A DNA stretch of 28,852 nucleotides from Planctomycetaceae bacterium (GCA_021371965.1 JAJFVE010000024.1:1-28852); one strand, 5' to 3'. Shown: positions 16,347 through 23,707, numbered from the stretch's first letter. Notes: generated by a model not told the origin, from the letters alone. Numbers and translations: made by a program.

Positions 16347-16664
16347 CTGATTTGTGAGTTGTGAGTGGTGAGTGGTGAGTTGTGAGTGGTGAGTGGTGAG
16401 TCACCCCGCTGCCGGTTCCTGCTCTCCAAATGTGTCGGGATGCACCAGATTGCCTTTGAGTTTGAGCGTCCGGAGGGGGATTGTCTGGGCACCAGGGGCG
16501 GACAACGGCGTTATTTCTATAAGGCTTTTTATGGCAAGTCGTTATGCAAACTGTGGCTTCCTGAGTTGTGCGAAAAACAGACAAGAAAAGACAATTGTTA
16601 CCTTGGCCGGGTATCTTTTGAAAGCGAGTTGTGAGTTGTGAGTTCTCAACTCACCACTCACAAC
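16347..16664. other. Intergenic stretch between convergent genes
   Basis: This gap of about 320 bases lies between the sulfatase and the Mo/W-type transport operon. Both edges are GTGAGT-word repeats. The core (16406-16620) has more mixed base composition and no convincing gene: an 82-codon open frame beginning in the repeat has no ribosome-binding site and no recognisable protein features. TTGTCTG (near 16478) and CGGACAA (near 16499) can form a 7-bp hairpin. No riboswitch or RNA family was recognised. Confidence 0.5.
16352..16405. repeat. GTGAGT-word repeat, left arm
   Basis: Tandem words TGTGAGTTGTGAGTGGTGAG repeated to 16405, starting six bases after the sulfatase stop codon. It is complementary to the CACTCACAACTCACAAC part of the element at 16626-16673, about 220 bases away. 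Confidence 0.75.
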
Positions 16665-16673
16665 TCACAACTT
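16626..16673. repeat. GTGAGT-word hairpin, right arm
   Basis: GAGTTGTGAGTTGTGAGTT, a 3-base loop and AACTCACCACTCACAACTCA onward form a local hairpin. It can alternatively pair with the left arm at 16352-16405. The stop codon of the last transport gene (16665-16667) lies inside it, so the repeat has replaced or extended into the gene's 3' end. Confidence 0.75.
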
Positions 16674-17441
16674 CTTCGTGCTGTATCCCGTTTGGGCGAA
16701 GATAGCCTGTGCGCGGGGGCTGGCCAGGAAGGCCAGGAACCGCTTGGCCATCTCAGGCGACTTCGAGGTCGACAGGCGGGCCGCCACAACCAGCGAAGGG
16801 GCGGCCTGCTCGGGCGGCAGGCGGATGGTGGTCACCTCCTCGCCCAGGCCCGCGGCGATGGCGTCCCAGACGATGGCGGCATCGACGGCCTTCATCTTCA
16901 CCCACACGCCCAGTTCGTTGACGGTCAGGGCCTCCTGCAGCCGCTGGGGCGGAATATGCACCCCGGCCTGCGTCAGCATGACGGCCGAGGTTCGCCCGAT
17001 CTGCGTGCTGGGGTTCTTGCCCAGCCCGACTCGCAGATCGCCGCCACCCAGGTCCGCCAGCCCTTTGAGCGAGCGGGTCTTCTCGCTATCCTTGCGCACG
17101 ATGATAACGGGCACGAGATACGCCACGGTCTGTCGCTGGGCCACGCGGCCGGGGGCGAGTTCTTCCATCCGGTCGACATACCATCCATCGCCGGGCAGGA
17201 AGAGGTCGGCGCGGCCGTCTTCCCGCGCACGGGCCAGCACCTCGCCGCTGCCGCCGTAGTCGCACTCGACCTTGATCCCGCTCTCGGCCTGGAACGCGGC
17301 CGCCAGCCTATCCGCCACCGGGCGCAAGCCCGCGCCGGCGTACAGTCGCAATGATCCGGCCGCGTGCGCGGAGGGGTACATCACCACGACCGCCGCGATG
17401 ACCACCCCCAGCACCAGCAGAGTAATCAGCGGCTTCCTCAT
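16665..17441 (-). CDS. ModA-like extracellular substrate-binding protein (second copy)
   Basis: A 258-residue periplasmic binding protein with an N-terminal signal (MRKPLITLLVLGVVIAAVVV, cleavage probably after the AHA motif) and a ModA/type II binding fold. LRLYAGAGLRPVADRLAAAF is the first strand-helix unit, GGSGEVLARAREDGRADLFL follows the ModA G-x-S-G-x-L pattern, then DAAIVWDA and the C-terminal RFLAFLASPRAQAIFAQTGY, which is typical of ModA. It probably captures molybdate, tungstate or a related oxyanion. It overlaps the upstream binding-protein gene by 4 bases (ATGA). It is clearly not a duplicate of that neighbour: signal, length and ligand-site wording differ. The 3' end lies in a GTGAGT repeat. 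Confidence 0.8.
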   Translation of the reverse strand: MRKPLITLLVLGVVIAAVVVMYPSAHAAGSLRLYAGAGLRPVADRLAAAFQAESGIKVECDYGGSGEVLARAREDGRADLFLPGDGWYVDRMEELAPGRVAQRQTVAYLVPVIIVRKDSEKTRSLKGLADLGGGDLRVGLGKNPSTQIGRTSAVMLTQAGVHIPPQRLQEALTVNELGVWVKMKAVDAAIVWDAIAAGLGEEVTTIRLPPEQAAPSLVVAARLSTSKSPEMAKRFLAFLASPRAQAIFAQTGYSTKKL

Positions 17442-18325
17442 GGCGCGCTCTGCGGCTGCGTGGCCGCCGCGACCTTGACGCCTTTGACGTATTCGGCCCG
17501 GCCGAAGATGTCGGACACTTTGAACGAGTGTTTCCTGAAGATTGGCTTGGCCGCGTCGGAGCGCACAAACTCGACGAACTTGAGGGCTCTCGCCTGCTGC
17601 TTGCTCGAGGCCAGCAGCACCAGGCCGACCTTGACGGGCGTGAGGTAATAGCTCTTGCCACTGGCGCTGGTGACGGCGTCGACGCCGGGCCGCGGCAGAG
17701 CGCCGTCGATGTTGATGACGTCCAGATCCTTGCTCCGCAGGGCCGCCACCGCCTGCCAGACGATCGCCGCGTCGGCCTGATTCATGATGACCTGGTTGGC
17801 GACCCACGAACCGCTGCGGTTGGTGGGAATATTCTTCTTGGTGTCGTTAAACTGGGCGAAGTCGATGCCCGCGCGGGAGAAAATCGTCGGCAGCAGCATG
17901 CCCATGGTCGAGCTCTTGTAGTCGGTCAAATAGACGCGCACGTCCGGGCGCAAGAGGTCTTTCAGTGCCGTGATCTTCTTGGGGTTGCCCTTCTGAACCA
18001 CCAGCACCGGCACCAGCTCGCCGACGGTCCAGGCGTCGGTGCCGAGCTTCCGCTGGACGCACTGGTCCATGAACGGATCGTGCGCCACGTACAGGTCGCC
18101 CTGCTGGCCCAGCTCGATCTTGGCCATCAGTTCGCCCGAGTCGCCGGAGCTGATCTCAATCTTGCCGCCGCCGGACTTTTCGTAGGCGGCCGCCAGGTCG
18201 TTAAACAGCGGCGTCATCGTCCCGCCGACCAGGCACAGCGGGCCTGGGGCCTTGCCTGGCCAAATGACCACGACCAGCGCGGTGACTATCATCAGAGCGA
18301 GCAATGCGGTGACAACTCGTTTCAT
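17438..18325 (-). CDS. ModA-like extracellular substrate-binding protein (first copy)
   Basis: A 295-residue binding protein with an N-terminal signal-anchor (MKRVVTALLALMIVTALVVV), no lipobox, and a ModA-type fold: LCLVGGTMTPLFNDLAAAYE, SSGDSGELMAKIELGQQGDL, the LVPVLVVQKGNPKKI hinge strand, DAAIVWQAVAAL, and ALKFVEFVRSDAAKPIF near the end. It likely binds molybdate/tungstate-type oxyanions and hands them to the adjacent permease. A C-terminal extension (VKVAAATQPQSAP) beyond the fold is unusual. It overlaps the ATPase gene and the second binding-protein gene by 4 bases each (ATGA), so all are made from one transcript. Ligand identity cannot be told from sequence alone. Confidence 0.8.
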   Translation of the reverse strand: MKRVVTALLALMIVTALVVVIWPGKAPGPLCLVGGTMTPLFNDLAAAYEKSGGGKIEISSGDSGELMAKIELGQQGDLYVAHDPFMDQCVQRKLGTDAWTVGELVPVLVVQKGNPKKITALKDLLRPDVRVYLTDYKSSTMGMLLPTIFSRAGIDFAQFNDTKKNIPTNRSGSWVANQVIMNQADAAIVWQAVAALRSKDLDVINIDGALPRPGVDAVTSASGKSYYLTPVKVGLVLLASSKQQARALKFVEFVRSDAAKPIFRKHSFKVSDIFGRAEYVKGVKVAAATQPQSAP

Positions 18326-18987
18326 ATCTCAGCACTCCGCAGTTCATCCGCCATCAACCGCCCGCCGCTCATGACGCCGACGCGGTCGCCAAGTTGCTGA
18401 GCTTCGGCCGGATTGTGGCAAATGTGAATCGTCGTCAAAGCGTACTGCTCGTGCACGCGTTTGAGCAGGCCGCTGATGTTCTCGCGGGTCGCCTCGTCGA
18501 GGGCGCTGATAGGCTCATCCAGCAGCAGCAGGCGCGGGCGCCGCGTCAGGGCTCGGGCCAAGGCCACCTTCTGCCGCTCGCCGCCGCTGAGGCGCCCGAC
18601 GCGCCGCCCCAGCAGCGAGCTGACGCCCAGCCCCTCGGCCATCTCCTCCACGCGCTCGATGATCTCTCGCCGGCCCAGGCCCTGCAAGTCCAGCGCGAAG
18701 CCGATGTTGCCGAAAACGTTCAAGTGCGGAAAGAGCCCGCCGTCCTGCGGGACATAGCCGATCGCGCGGCGGCAGGGATCCATGGCCGTCACGTCGCGGC
18801 CCGCGATGGCGATGCGCCCGCTCACGATCTCCTGCAGACCGCAGACGGCCTTCATCAGCAGCGTCTTGCCCGCGCCGGTGTGGCCCATGAGGATGAAGTA
18901 CTGCCCTGCCGGAACGGACAGGGTTGCGGCGTCGACCACGAAGTCGCCGGCCCGAATCGTCACGCCGCTGAGTTCCAGGCCGATCAT
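18322..18987 (-). CDS. Molybdate/tungstate-type ABC transporter ATP-binding protein
   Basis: A 221-residue ABC ATPase. Walker A GHTGAGKT (35-42), Q-loop PQDGGLFPHL (80-89), signature LSGGERQK (133-140), Walker B LLLLDEP (153-159) and the H-loop His191 (ICHNPAEAQQ) are present; the usual Asp after the H-loop His is Asn. The wording (IGYVPQD, LFPHLNV, I-x-FALDL) matches ModC/WtpC-like ATPases. It lacks the C-terminal TOBE/MOP domain of full-length ModC, so feedback by bound oxyanion through that domain is absent. It overlaps the permease gene upstream and a binding-protein gene downstream by 4 bases each. Confidence 0.88.
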   Translation of the reverse strand: MIGLELSGVTIRAGDFVVDAATLSVPAGQYFILMGHTGAGKTLLMKAVCGLQEIVSGRIAIAGRDVTAMDPCRRAIGYVPQDGGLFPHLNVFGNIGFALDLQGLGRREIIERVEEMAEGLGVSSLLGRRVGRLSGGERQKVALARALTRRPRLLLLDEPISALDEATRENISGLLKRVHEQYALTTIHICHNPAEAQQLGDRVGVMSGGRLMADELRSAEI

Positions 18988-19817
18988 ACGATGTTGCCCT
19001 CCGGCGCCAGCCAGTGCACCAGCACCAGGGCCGCGCCCGCCAGGACGAGCATGACCATGGCGATGGCCACGGCCGAGGCGATGTTGCCGGTGCTCAATTC
19101 CAGCCAGAGCGTGGTGGGCATGGTCAGCACTCGCGGACCCGTGCCGACGAAGACCATGATCGGGGCGAACACGCCCAGCGCGCGGGCCCAGGCCATGACG
19201 CCCCCGGCGATCAGCCCGTTGAGCGCCAGCGGGGCCGAGACGCGGTGGAACGTCTGCCACTCGGTGCACCCCATCACGCGGGAGACCTGCTCGAGGTTGC
19301 GGTCGACGCCGTTGAAGGCGGCCTTGGCCGAGCGGATGCAGTACGGCACGGCCACCAGGTACTGGCACATGACGATTCCGACCCCGGAGACGGTGGACAG
19401 TTCGGCGCGTTCGAGGGCGGCGCGGATGATTTGACCGAACCCGAAATTGAAGAACGCCAACAGCGTGATGCCCGTCACCACCGGCGGCAGGACGAGCGTG
19501 ACGTCGACGAGCATGTCGCACACCGCCCGTAGCGGAAAGCGGTAGCGGCTCAGGGCGTAGCCGATGGGCACGCCCGTCAGCAGCACCAGGATCAGCGTCG
19601 TCAGCGACGTGGCCAGGCTCATCCGGAGGGCAAAGAACATCTGCTGCTGCGTCAGCAGGTCCCAGAGCGCCTTGGGCCCTGCGGCGCTCTGACCCAGATA
19701 GATGAAGTCGGCGGCGATCAGGGCCAGGATCATCAGCACGAACAGCGCCAACATGCCCCCGCACACGTAGTGCAGCGGCGATCGCGACCGGGGCCCTGAT
19801 CCTTCTTGATAACTCAT
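18984..19817 (-). CDS. Molybdate/tungstate-type ABC transporter permease
   Basis: A 277-residue inner-membrane permease of the ModB/CysT/WtpB group with about six membrane helices; the first is LALFVLMILALIAADFIYLG. The cytoplasmic EAA loop that docks the ATPase is visible as EQVSRVMGCTEWQTFHRVSA and the PLALNGLIAG that follows. It is the first gene of a four-gene operon. The ATG at 19817 (MSYQEGSGPR) is chosen because further upstream the frame runs into a palindromic repeat region; no clear ribosome-binding site is seen. Substrate assignment rests on the ModA-like partners and is moderate. Confidence 0.85.
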   Translation of the reverse strand: MSYQEGSGPRSRSPLHYVCGGMLALFVLMILALIAADFIYLGQSAAGPKALWDLLTQQQMFFALRMSLATSLTTLILVLLTGVPIGYALSRYRFPLRAVCDMLVDVTLVLPPVVTGITLLAFFNFGFGQIIRAALERAELSTVSGVGIVMCQYLVAVPYCIRSAKAAFNGVDRNLEQVSRVMGCTEWQTFHRVSAPLALNGLIAGGVMAWARALGVFAPIMVFVGTGPRVLTMPTTLWLELSTGNIASAVAIAMVMLVLAGAALVLVHWLAPEGNIV

Positions 19818-19911
19818 GCTAAGTTCATACGCTATGGCGGGCAAAATTGGGACAACTTTCCGCCAATTACCCCGTATGCAGATTCCCCGTGCCGTGATAG
19901 GATGATTCGTG

Positions 19912-19999
19912 GCATGGCCGTCCCGGCCATGCATGTATGTTGTGTGGCACGGGCGTCTCGCCCGTGCATAAGAGCATGGGCGAGACGCCCATGCCACAC
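19912..19999. repeat. Nested palindromes GGCACGGGCGTCTCGCCCGTGC
   Basis: GCATGGCCGTCCCGGCCATGC (19912-19932) is a hairpin. GTGTGGCACGGGCGTCTCGC to 19967 and GCATGGGCGAGACGCCCATG to 19999 are each palindromic and are also reverse complements of each other, giving a cruciform-like REP/BIME-type element. It sits between the divergent permease and hydrolase genes, so it is not a terminator between convergent genes. Confidence 0.8.
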
Positions 20000-20057
20000 T
20001 GCGACGGCGGCAACTGCGGCATGGAGGCCAAGTCGGATAACGCCAAAGGGAGCGCCG

Positions 20058-21398
20058 GTGCGATTATTGACCTCTACTCGATCTGCTGCTGTATCGCTCT
20101 TCATCGTCGCCTCGGCCCTGATTTACGGTCTGAGCATGCTGCTGTGCGCCTCGCCCGTCGAGGCGGCGTACTTTGCAGCGGTGCCGATCTTCCTGGCCCA
20201 CGCGCTGCTGCTGCGGCGGCACGTGGTGACGGGCCTGTCTCGCCGGCACGCGATCTATTTCGCCATTTATGTGGTGCTGCTGCTGGCGCTGGTGGCGGCG
20301 TACCAGGCGGCGTTCGTATACGTGACGCCCTCGGCTGCCGCTCGGTGGCAGGACATGGCTGCCGCGGCGTATTTTGTGGCGGCCATCCACATCATCATCT
20401 GGTCTCTGGACCGCGCCTGCCGCACCGTGATGCGGCGGCTGATGGGGATCAGCGGCCTGGTGACGGCCGCTCGATGGCGCCGCGCCTGCGTGCTGGCGGC
20501 GCGCGTGGCGGTGGTGCTGCTGATCGCCGCCCCGCTGGCCACAGCCGCACTGACGACGCACTGGATTCGTTTCGCCGATTCCACCGATCCGCAGGCCCTG
20601 TGCGGGGCCAATTTTGCCAGGGCAGGCTTCTACACAGACGACGGGATCGTGGTGCGCGGCTGGTACATGCCCGCTGACGACGCATCGAGCAACGCGGCCG
20701 TGATCGTCGTGCCCGGGCGCGGCATGGGCAAGGCCACGCTCATCCCGTACGCCCGCATGCTGGGCGAGCAGGGCTTTAACGTGCTGCTGATGGACCTGCG
20801 CGGCGAAGGCGCCAGCGAGGGCTACAGCCGCGGATTCGGCGTGGTCGAGTCTCGCGACGTGCTGGCGGCGCTGCGGTACCTCAAGCAGGCTCACCCGCGT
20901 CACAGCACGCACGTGCTGGCCGTGGGCATCTCGCAAGGCGCCGCGGCGGTGCTGGCCGCGGCCAAGGCCGACACGCGCATCGAGGCCCTGGCCGTCGACA
21001 GCCTTTACCCCTCGCCGAGGGCGGAGCTGGACTCGATTCTCGCGTGGCTGCCCGGTCCGGCCCGGCGATACGTCTGCGGCGCCACGCTGGCAATGGCCTC
21101 GCTCCAGGCCGGCGACAACCTGCTCGATGAGTCGGCGGCGACAGACATGGCGGCCATGGCCGGCAGAGCCCTGCTGATGATCCACAGCGACCAGGACGCC
21201 AACGTCCCGATCGCGCAGGCCCGGACGCTCTACGCCTCGGCAAATCACCCGGCAATGTTCTGGAAAGTCAGCGGCGCCGCCCACGGCGACGCCGTCTACG
21301 CCCGCCCCGGCGAGCATGCCGCCGTCGTGTGCAAGACGTTCAAGTCGGTGCGGGCGGGCCTCGACCCCTTCGGATGGGCAGGCAGGATCGGCGGCTGA
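20058..21398 (+). CDS. Membrane-anchored alpha/beta hydrolase (serine hydrolase)
   Basis: A 446-residue protein whose first 170 residues hold four or more hydrophobic helices and whose remainder is an alpha/beta hydrolase. The nucleophile elbow is VGISQGAAA (Ser within G-x-S-x-G), the acid is probably the Asp in IHSDQDANVP and the base His in SGAAHGDAV. VIVVPGRGMGKATLIPYARM holds the oxyanion-hole strand and LLMDLRGEGASEG the usual strand before the elbow. The GTG at 20058 is preceded by AAGGGAG with good spacing; upstream in-frame codons run through the REP-like repeat and are rejected. The substrate is unknown; relatives are annotated as bacterial peptidases or lipase-like hydrolases. The catalytic domain faces cytoplasm or periplasm depending on the helix count. 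Confidence 0.8.
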   Translation: MRLLTSTRSAAVSLFIVASALIYGLSMLLCASPVEAAYFAAVPIFLAHALLLRRHVVTGLSRRHAIYFAIYVVLLLALVAAYQAAFVYVTPSAAARWQDMAAAAYFVAAIHIIIWSLDRACRTVMRRLMGISGLVTAARWRRACVLAARVAVVLLIAAPLATAALTTHWIRFADSTDPQALCGANFARAGFYTDDGIVVRGWYMPADDASSNAAVIVVPGRGMGKATLIPYARMLGEQGFNVLLMDLRGEGASEGYSRGFGVVESRDVLAALRYLKQAHPRHSTHVLAVGISQGAAAVLAAAKADTRIEALAVDSLYPSPRAELDSILAWLPGPARRYVCGATLAMASLQAGDNLLDESAATDMAAMAGRALLMIHSDQDANVPIAQARTLYASANHPAMFWKVSGAAHGDAVYARPGEHAAVVCKTFKSVRAGLDPFGWAGRIGG

Positions 21399-21413
21399 TC
21401 TGACCGGCGGGGC

Positions 21414-21935
21414 TTACGTCTTTTTCTTAACCTTGATGGTGCCTTTGCTCTTGCCGTAGGCGTTGCCGTTGCCGTTGCCGTTATTCCCCGTGTCCGTGAT
21501 GCTGTCGGCCGTCGTCTCGTTATCGCCGTTACCATTGCCGTTGCCGTTGCCGTTGCCGTTGCCATTATTCTGGTTAGAGGCGAACGTCATCGGCACTTTG
21601 GGATGGTAGGTGTCCGTCTCCGTGGCCGGGCGGACGCTGATGGCGTACTTTCCGGCGGTGACTTCCTGGAATGTCATGATGTAGCGATCGTCGTCGATCG
21701 TCGCGACGCAGGAATACGGATTCTCCGCCGGCGTTCCCGTTTCCAGCAGCGTCAGGGCCCAGGCCATCACGCGCGCCGGACCGTTGTTGAGGTCATCCTC
21801 CTGGGTGAATATCGTGGCGACCCGCAACTGCGACGACGACTGCGCAAAGGCGGCCATCCACAGCAACATCGCCAGAACCAGAAAGGCCATCGTGCCCACC
21901 AGCGCATGGCCGCGATGTCGCGCCGGCGCGTTCAT
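21414..21935 (-). CDS. PilX-like minor pilus/secretion component with Gly-Asn repeat tail
   Basis: A 173-residue protein with an N-terminal membrane helix (ALVGTMAFLVLAMLLWMAAF) preceded by RHRGH, a layout found in PilX/GspK-like pilus-assembly proteins that lack the full FTLxE motif. A short beta-rich globular part follows (about residues 70-115). From about residue 121 the protein becomes a Gly-Asn dipeptide repeat, interrupted by DNETTADSITDTG, and ends in a Lys-rich tail. The repeats are encoded by GGCAAC hexanucleotides. It overlaps the upstream prepilin gene by 4 bases (ATGA) and is the last gene of the pseudopilin operon. PilX-like assignment rests on position and N-terminus. Confidence 0.6.
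   Translation of the reverse strand: MNAPARHRGHALVGTMAFLVLAMLLWMAAFAQSSSQLRVATIFTQEDDLNNGPARVMAWALTLLETGTPAENPYSCVATIDDDRYIMTFQEVTAGKYAISVRPATETDTYHPKVPMTFASNQNNGNGNGNGNGNGNGDNETTADSITDTGNNGNGNGNAYGKSKGTIKVKKKT
21461..21568 (-). repeat. GGCAAC hexanucleotide microsatellite inside a coding sequence
   Basis: On the plus strand GTTGCC units run at about 21461-21484 and again at about 21525-21568, with few substitutions. Because the unit is six bases, gain or loss of copies keeps the reading frame of the PilX-like gene and only changes the length of its Gly-Asn tail. Confidence 0.8.
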
Positions 21936-22408
21936 GGCGCGCTCCAGATCATCGTGGCCCGGCGCACCACGCTGCCGCGGGTCACGGCCGTAACGATCCG
22001 CACGCTCGTCGGCGTTATATTCTGCACCTGGAACTCCGAAACGTTCCCCGCCAGCGGCACGGACTGCCCCGTCGCCACATCCTGGCGGAAGAGCCTCTTG
22101 CCTTCGAGCCAGTAGTCGATTTCCTCTTCGTTGCCGGCCGGACCGGTATAAATGCGCATGCGGGTTTGAGTGACGGCCGTGACCTGTCGGACCATCCCCA
22201 GGTCCGCGCGAAGACTCTCAACGGCAAACTGCAGTTCCTGCGCGGCGGTACTGCGCTGCGAGACGTCGGTCAGTTGCACGGAGAAATACCGCCAGAACTG
22301 GGCGGAGATGGCCGTGACCAAGGTCATCAACGTGGCCACGACCATCAGCTCCAGCAGCGTAAAGGCGGCGCGGGTGGAACATCCCTGGGATGTCTGTACG
22401 GGTCTCAC
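21932..22408 (-). CDS. PilW/GspJ-like minor prepilin
   Basis: A 158-residue class III prepilin. The leader ends in TRAA, with cleavage before FTLLELMV (Phe16, Glu20 at mature position 5), followed by a hydrophobic helix of about 20 residues. The globular part is small and beta-rich, with RAATMIWSAP at the end. The start is GTG at 22408, two bases from the previous gene's stop. Position between PilV- and PilX-like genes fits a PilW/GspJ-type tip component, though exact equivalence cannot be shown. Overlap of 4 bases with the next gene shows co-translation. Confidence 0.75.
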   Translation of the reverse strand: MRPVQTSQGCSTRAAFTLLELMVVATLMTLVTAISAQFWRYFSVQLTDVSQRSTAAQELQFAVESLRADLGMVRQVTAVTQTRMRIYTGPAGNEEEIDYWLEGKRLFRQDVATGQSVPLAGNVSEFQVQNITPTSVRIVTAVTRGSVVRRATMIWSAP

Positions 22409-22410
22409 GG

Positions 22411-22845
22411 CTATTTCTTGTAATGTCCGAGTTTGCGGCCTTTGCTTTGCCCTCTATTGCTGACCGGGTCATTGGCGCCGCCGCTTATGACGGCCACGCT
22501 GGCCTGGGCGGTTATCGTCTGCGCCGACAGGGAGCCCTGGAAGTCCTCCAGCGTAACGACGTTGAATCGCGAGGCGGCCACCGGCGGCGACCACGCCGTG
22601 GCGCCGGCGCTGTCGTACAGGTCCGCCGGGACGTCCAACCGCTGCAGCCATCCGTCGGTCTGGCTGACGGCGTAGAAGGTCGGGTCGCCCAGGCACCAGG
22701 ACTCGATCTCGCTGACGGTGCGGCTTTGGCGCACGGTCAAGCCCACCAGGCTCAGCAGCCCGATGCCCAGTACCGCCACGGCCACCTGAAGCTCCAGCAG
22801 CGTGAAGCCGCCCGCGGCGCCGCGCCATGTTTTCGAGGTCGTCAT
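22411..22845 (-). CDS. PilV/GspI-like minor prepilin
   Basis: A 144-residue prepilin with leader ending RGAAGG and mature start FTLLELQVAVAVLGIGLLSL (cleavage after Gly13, Glu18 at mature position 5). The globular part is short, with a WCLGDPTFYAVSQTDGW stretch, and the C-terminus is basic (SKGRKLGHYKK). The hydrophobic segment with VAVLGIGLLSLVGL resembles PilV/GspI minor pilins. It lies 7 bases downstream of the PilZ-prepilin fusion and is followed directly by the PilW-like gene. It should be processed by a prepilin peptidase that is not encoded in the window. Confidence 0.75.
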   Translation of the reverse strand: MTTSKTWRGAAGGFTLLELQVAVAVLGIGLLSLVGLTVRQSRTVSEIESWCLGDPTFYAVSQTDGWLQRLDVPADLYDSAGATAWSPPVAASRFNVVTLEDFQGSLSAQTITAQASVAVISGGANDPVSNRGQSKGRKLGHYKK

Positions 22846-22852
22846 GAGGATC

Positions 22853-23620
22853 CTATTGTGTGGGCGTCAGCACGGTCTGGCCGCTGCTGACGATTCCGCT
22901 GATGGTTCCGCTCTGATCGATAATCAACTGCCCGCTCCAGACGCGGCTGCCATTGCGCGAGGCGCGGACGACGAATGACGTCGCATCGGCCCCGACGACG
23001 TCATAGACGTAGACGGCGTCGGCATTGTTGATGCTCTGGGCGACCGAGGCCGCCAGCAAATCCTGCCCCTGCAAGTCCAGCAGCCGCGGGGCAAACGTGC
23101 GGTACTCCAGCCAGTAGAGGCGCTGCGCCGACCAGACTGTCTTGAGGTTGGCGGCCGCGCCGTCCACGCGAGCCTGCTCGATTGAACGGCGAAAGATCGG
23201 CACCGCCATGGTCGTCATGATGCAGATGATCACCATGGCGATACACAACTCGACCATCGTAAAGGCCGCCCGCCGCATCGGGGGGCGCTGGAGGGTCTGG
23301 AGGTGCGTCTTGAAGGCCTGGTAGTCGCCGGCCCGCTCGTCGGCCACCAACTCGATGCCCAGCAGGTTTCCCTCGGGCAGGGTCTGCGACCAGCGGGTGA
23401 CGCCGAAGAGCTTCAGCGGCCCGCTCGATGAGCGAGGCTGCGGCACGGACAGGTCGAGGGCAACGAGTTCGCCGCCGGCCAGGGCCTGCGGCGAGAAGAC
23501 TGCCACCCCGCCGGCAGAGACGTTGTACACCTCTGCGGCGGCGATGGGCGTGTCGCTGCCGTGTCGAATGGTCGCCCGCGTCATCAGCGCCAGGCGCGGA
23601 TGTCGGCGAAGGCTTTCCAT
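22853..23620 (-). CDS. PilZ domain fused to a class III prepilin
   Basis: A 255-residue protein with two parts in one continuous frame. Residues 1-110 form a PilZ-like domain: RRHPRLALMTRATIRHG carries an R-x3-R-type element and YNVSAGGVAVFS the N-x-S-x2-G element that bind cyclic di-GMP in the family. Residues 115-255 are a full prepilin: MRRAA then FTMVELCIAMVIICIMTTMA (Phe120, Glu124 as mature Glu5), a long helix and a small beta domain. GGAGGG lies 6 bases before the ATG at 23620, whereas the internal ATG at 23278 (residue 115) has no Shine-Dalgarno sequence, which favours a real fusion. Prepilin peptidase would then release the PilZ part into the cytoplasm. An internal unaided start remains possible. 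Confidence 0.8.
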   Translation of the reverse strand: MESLRRHPRLALMTRATIRHGSDTPIAAAEVYNVSAGGVAVFSPQALAGGELVALDLSVPQPRSSSGPLKLFGVTRWSQTLPEGNLLGIELVADERAGDYQAFKTHLQTLQRPPMRRAAFTMVELCIAMVIICIMTTMAVPIFRRSIEQARVDGAAANLKTVWSAQRLYWLEYRTFAPRLLDLQGQDLLAASVAQSINNADAVYVYDVVGADATSFVVRASRNGSRVWSGQLIIDQSGTISGIVSSGQTVLTPTQ

Positions 23621-23707
23621 GATCTACCCTCCAGATCAAGGCGAGCCGACAACGGCCGCGGGCGCAACCGATCGGCTGCACCCGCCCGTGCCGTCGTCAG
23701 AACGCTC

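Noticed and set aside
16386..16634. 82-codon plus-strand open frames in the gap after the sulfatase
   Set aside because: They start inside the GTGAGT repeat, have no ribosome-binding site and show no recognisable protein.
17442..17807. N-terminal extension of the second ModA-like protein up to 17807
   Set aside because: The extension is a shadow of the upstream binding-protein gene; the ATG at 17441 begins a normal signal peptide and overlaps the previous stop in ATGA.
19818..19997. N-terminal extension of the permease through the REP-like palindromes
   Set aside because: The added residues are Arg/His/Cys-rich translation of the repeat; no membrane or signal features, and the permease fold starts after 19817.
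20064..21317. Minus-strand open frame of 417 codons opposite the alpha/beta hydrolase
   Set aside because: Shadow frame with His/Arg/Gly bias; the hydrolase triad is clear on the plus strand.
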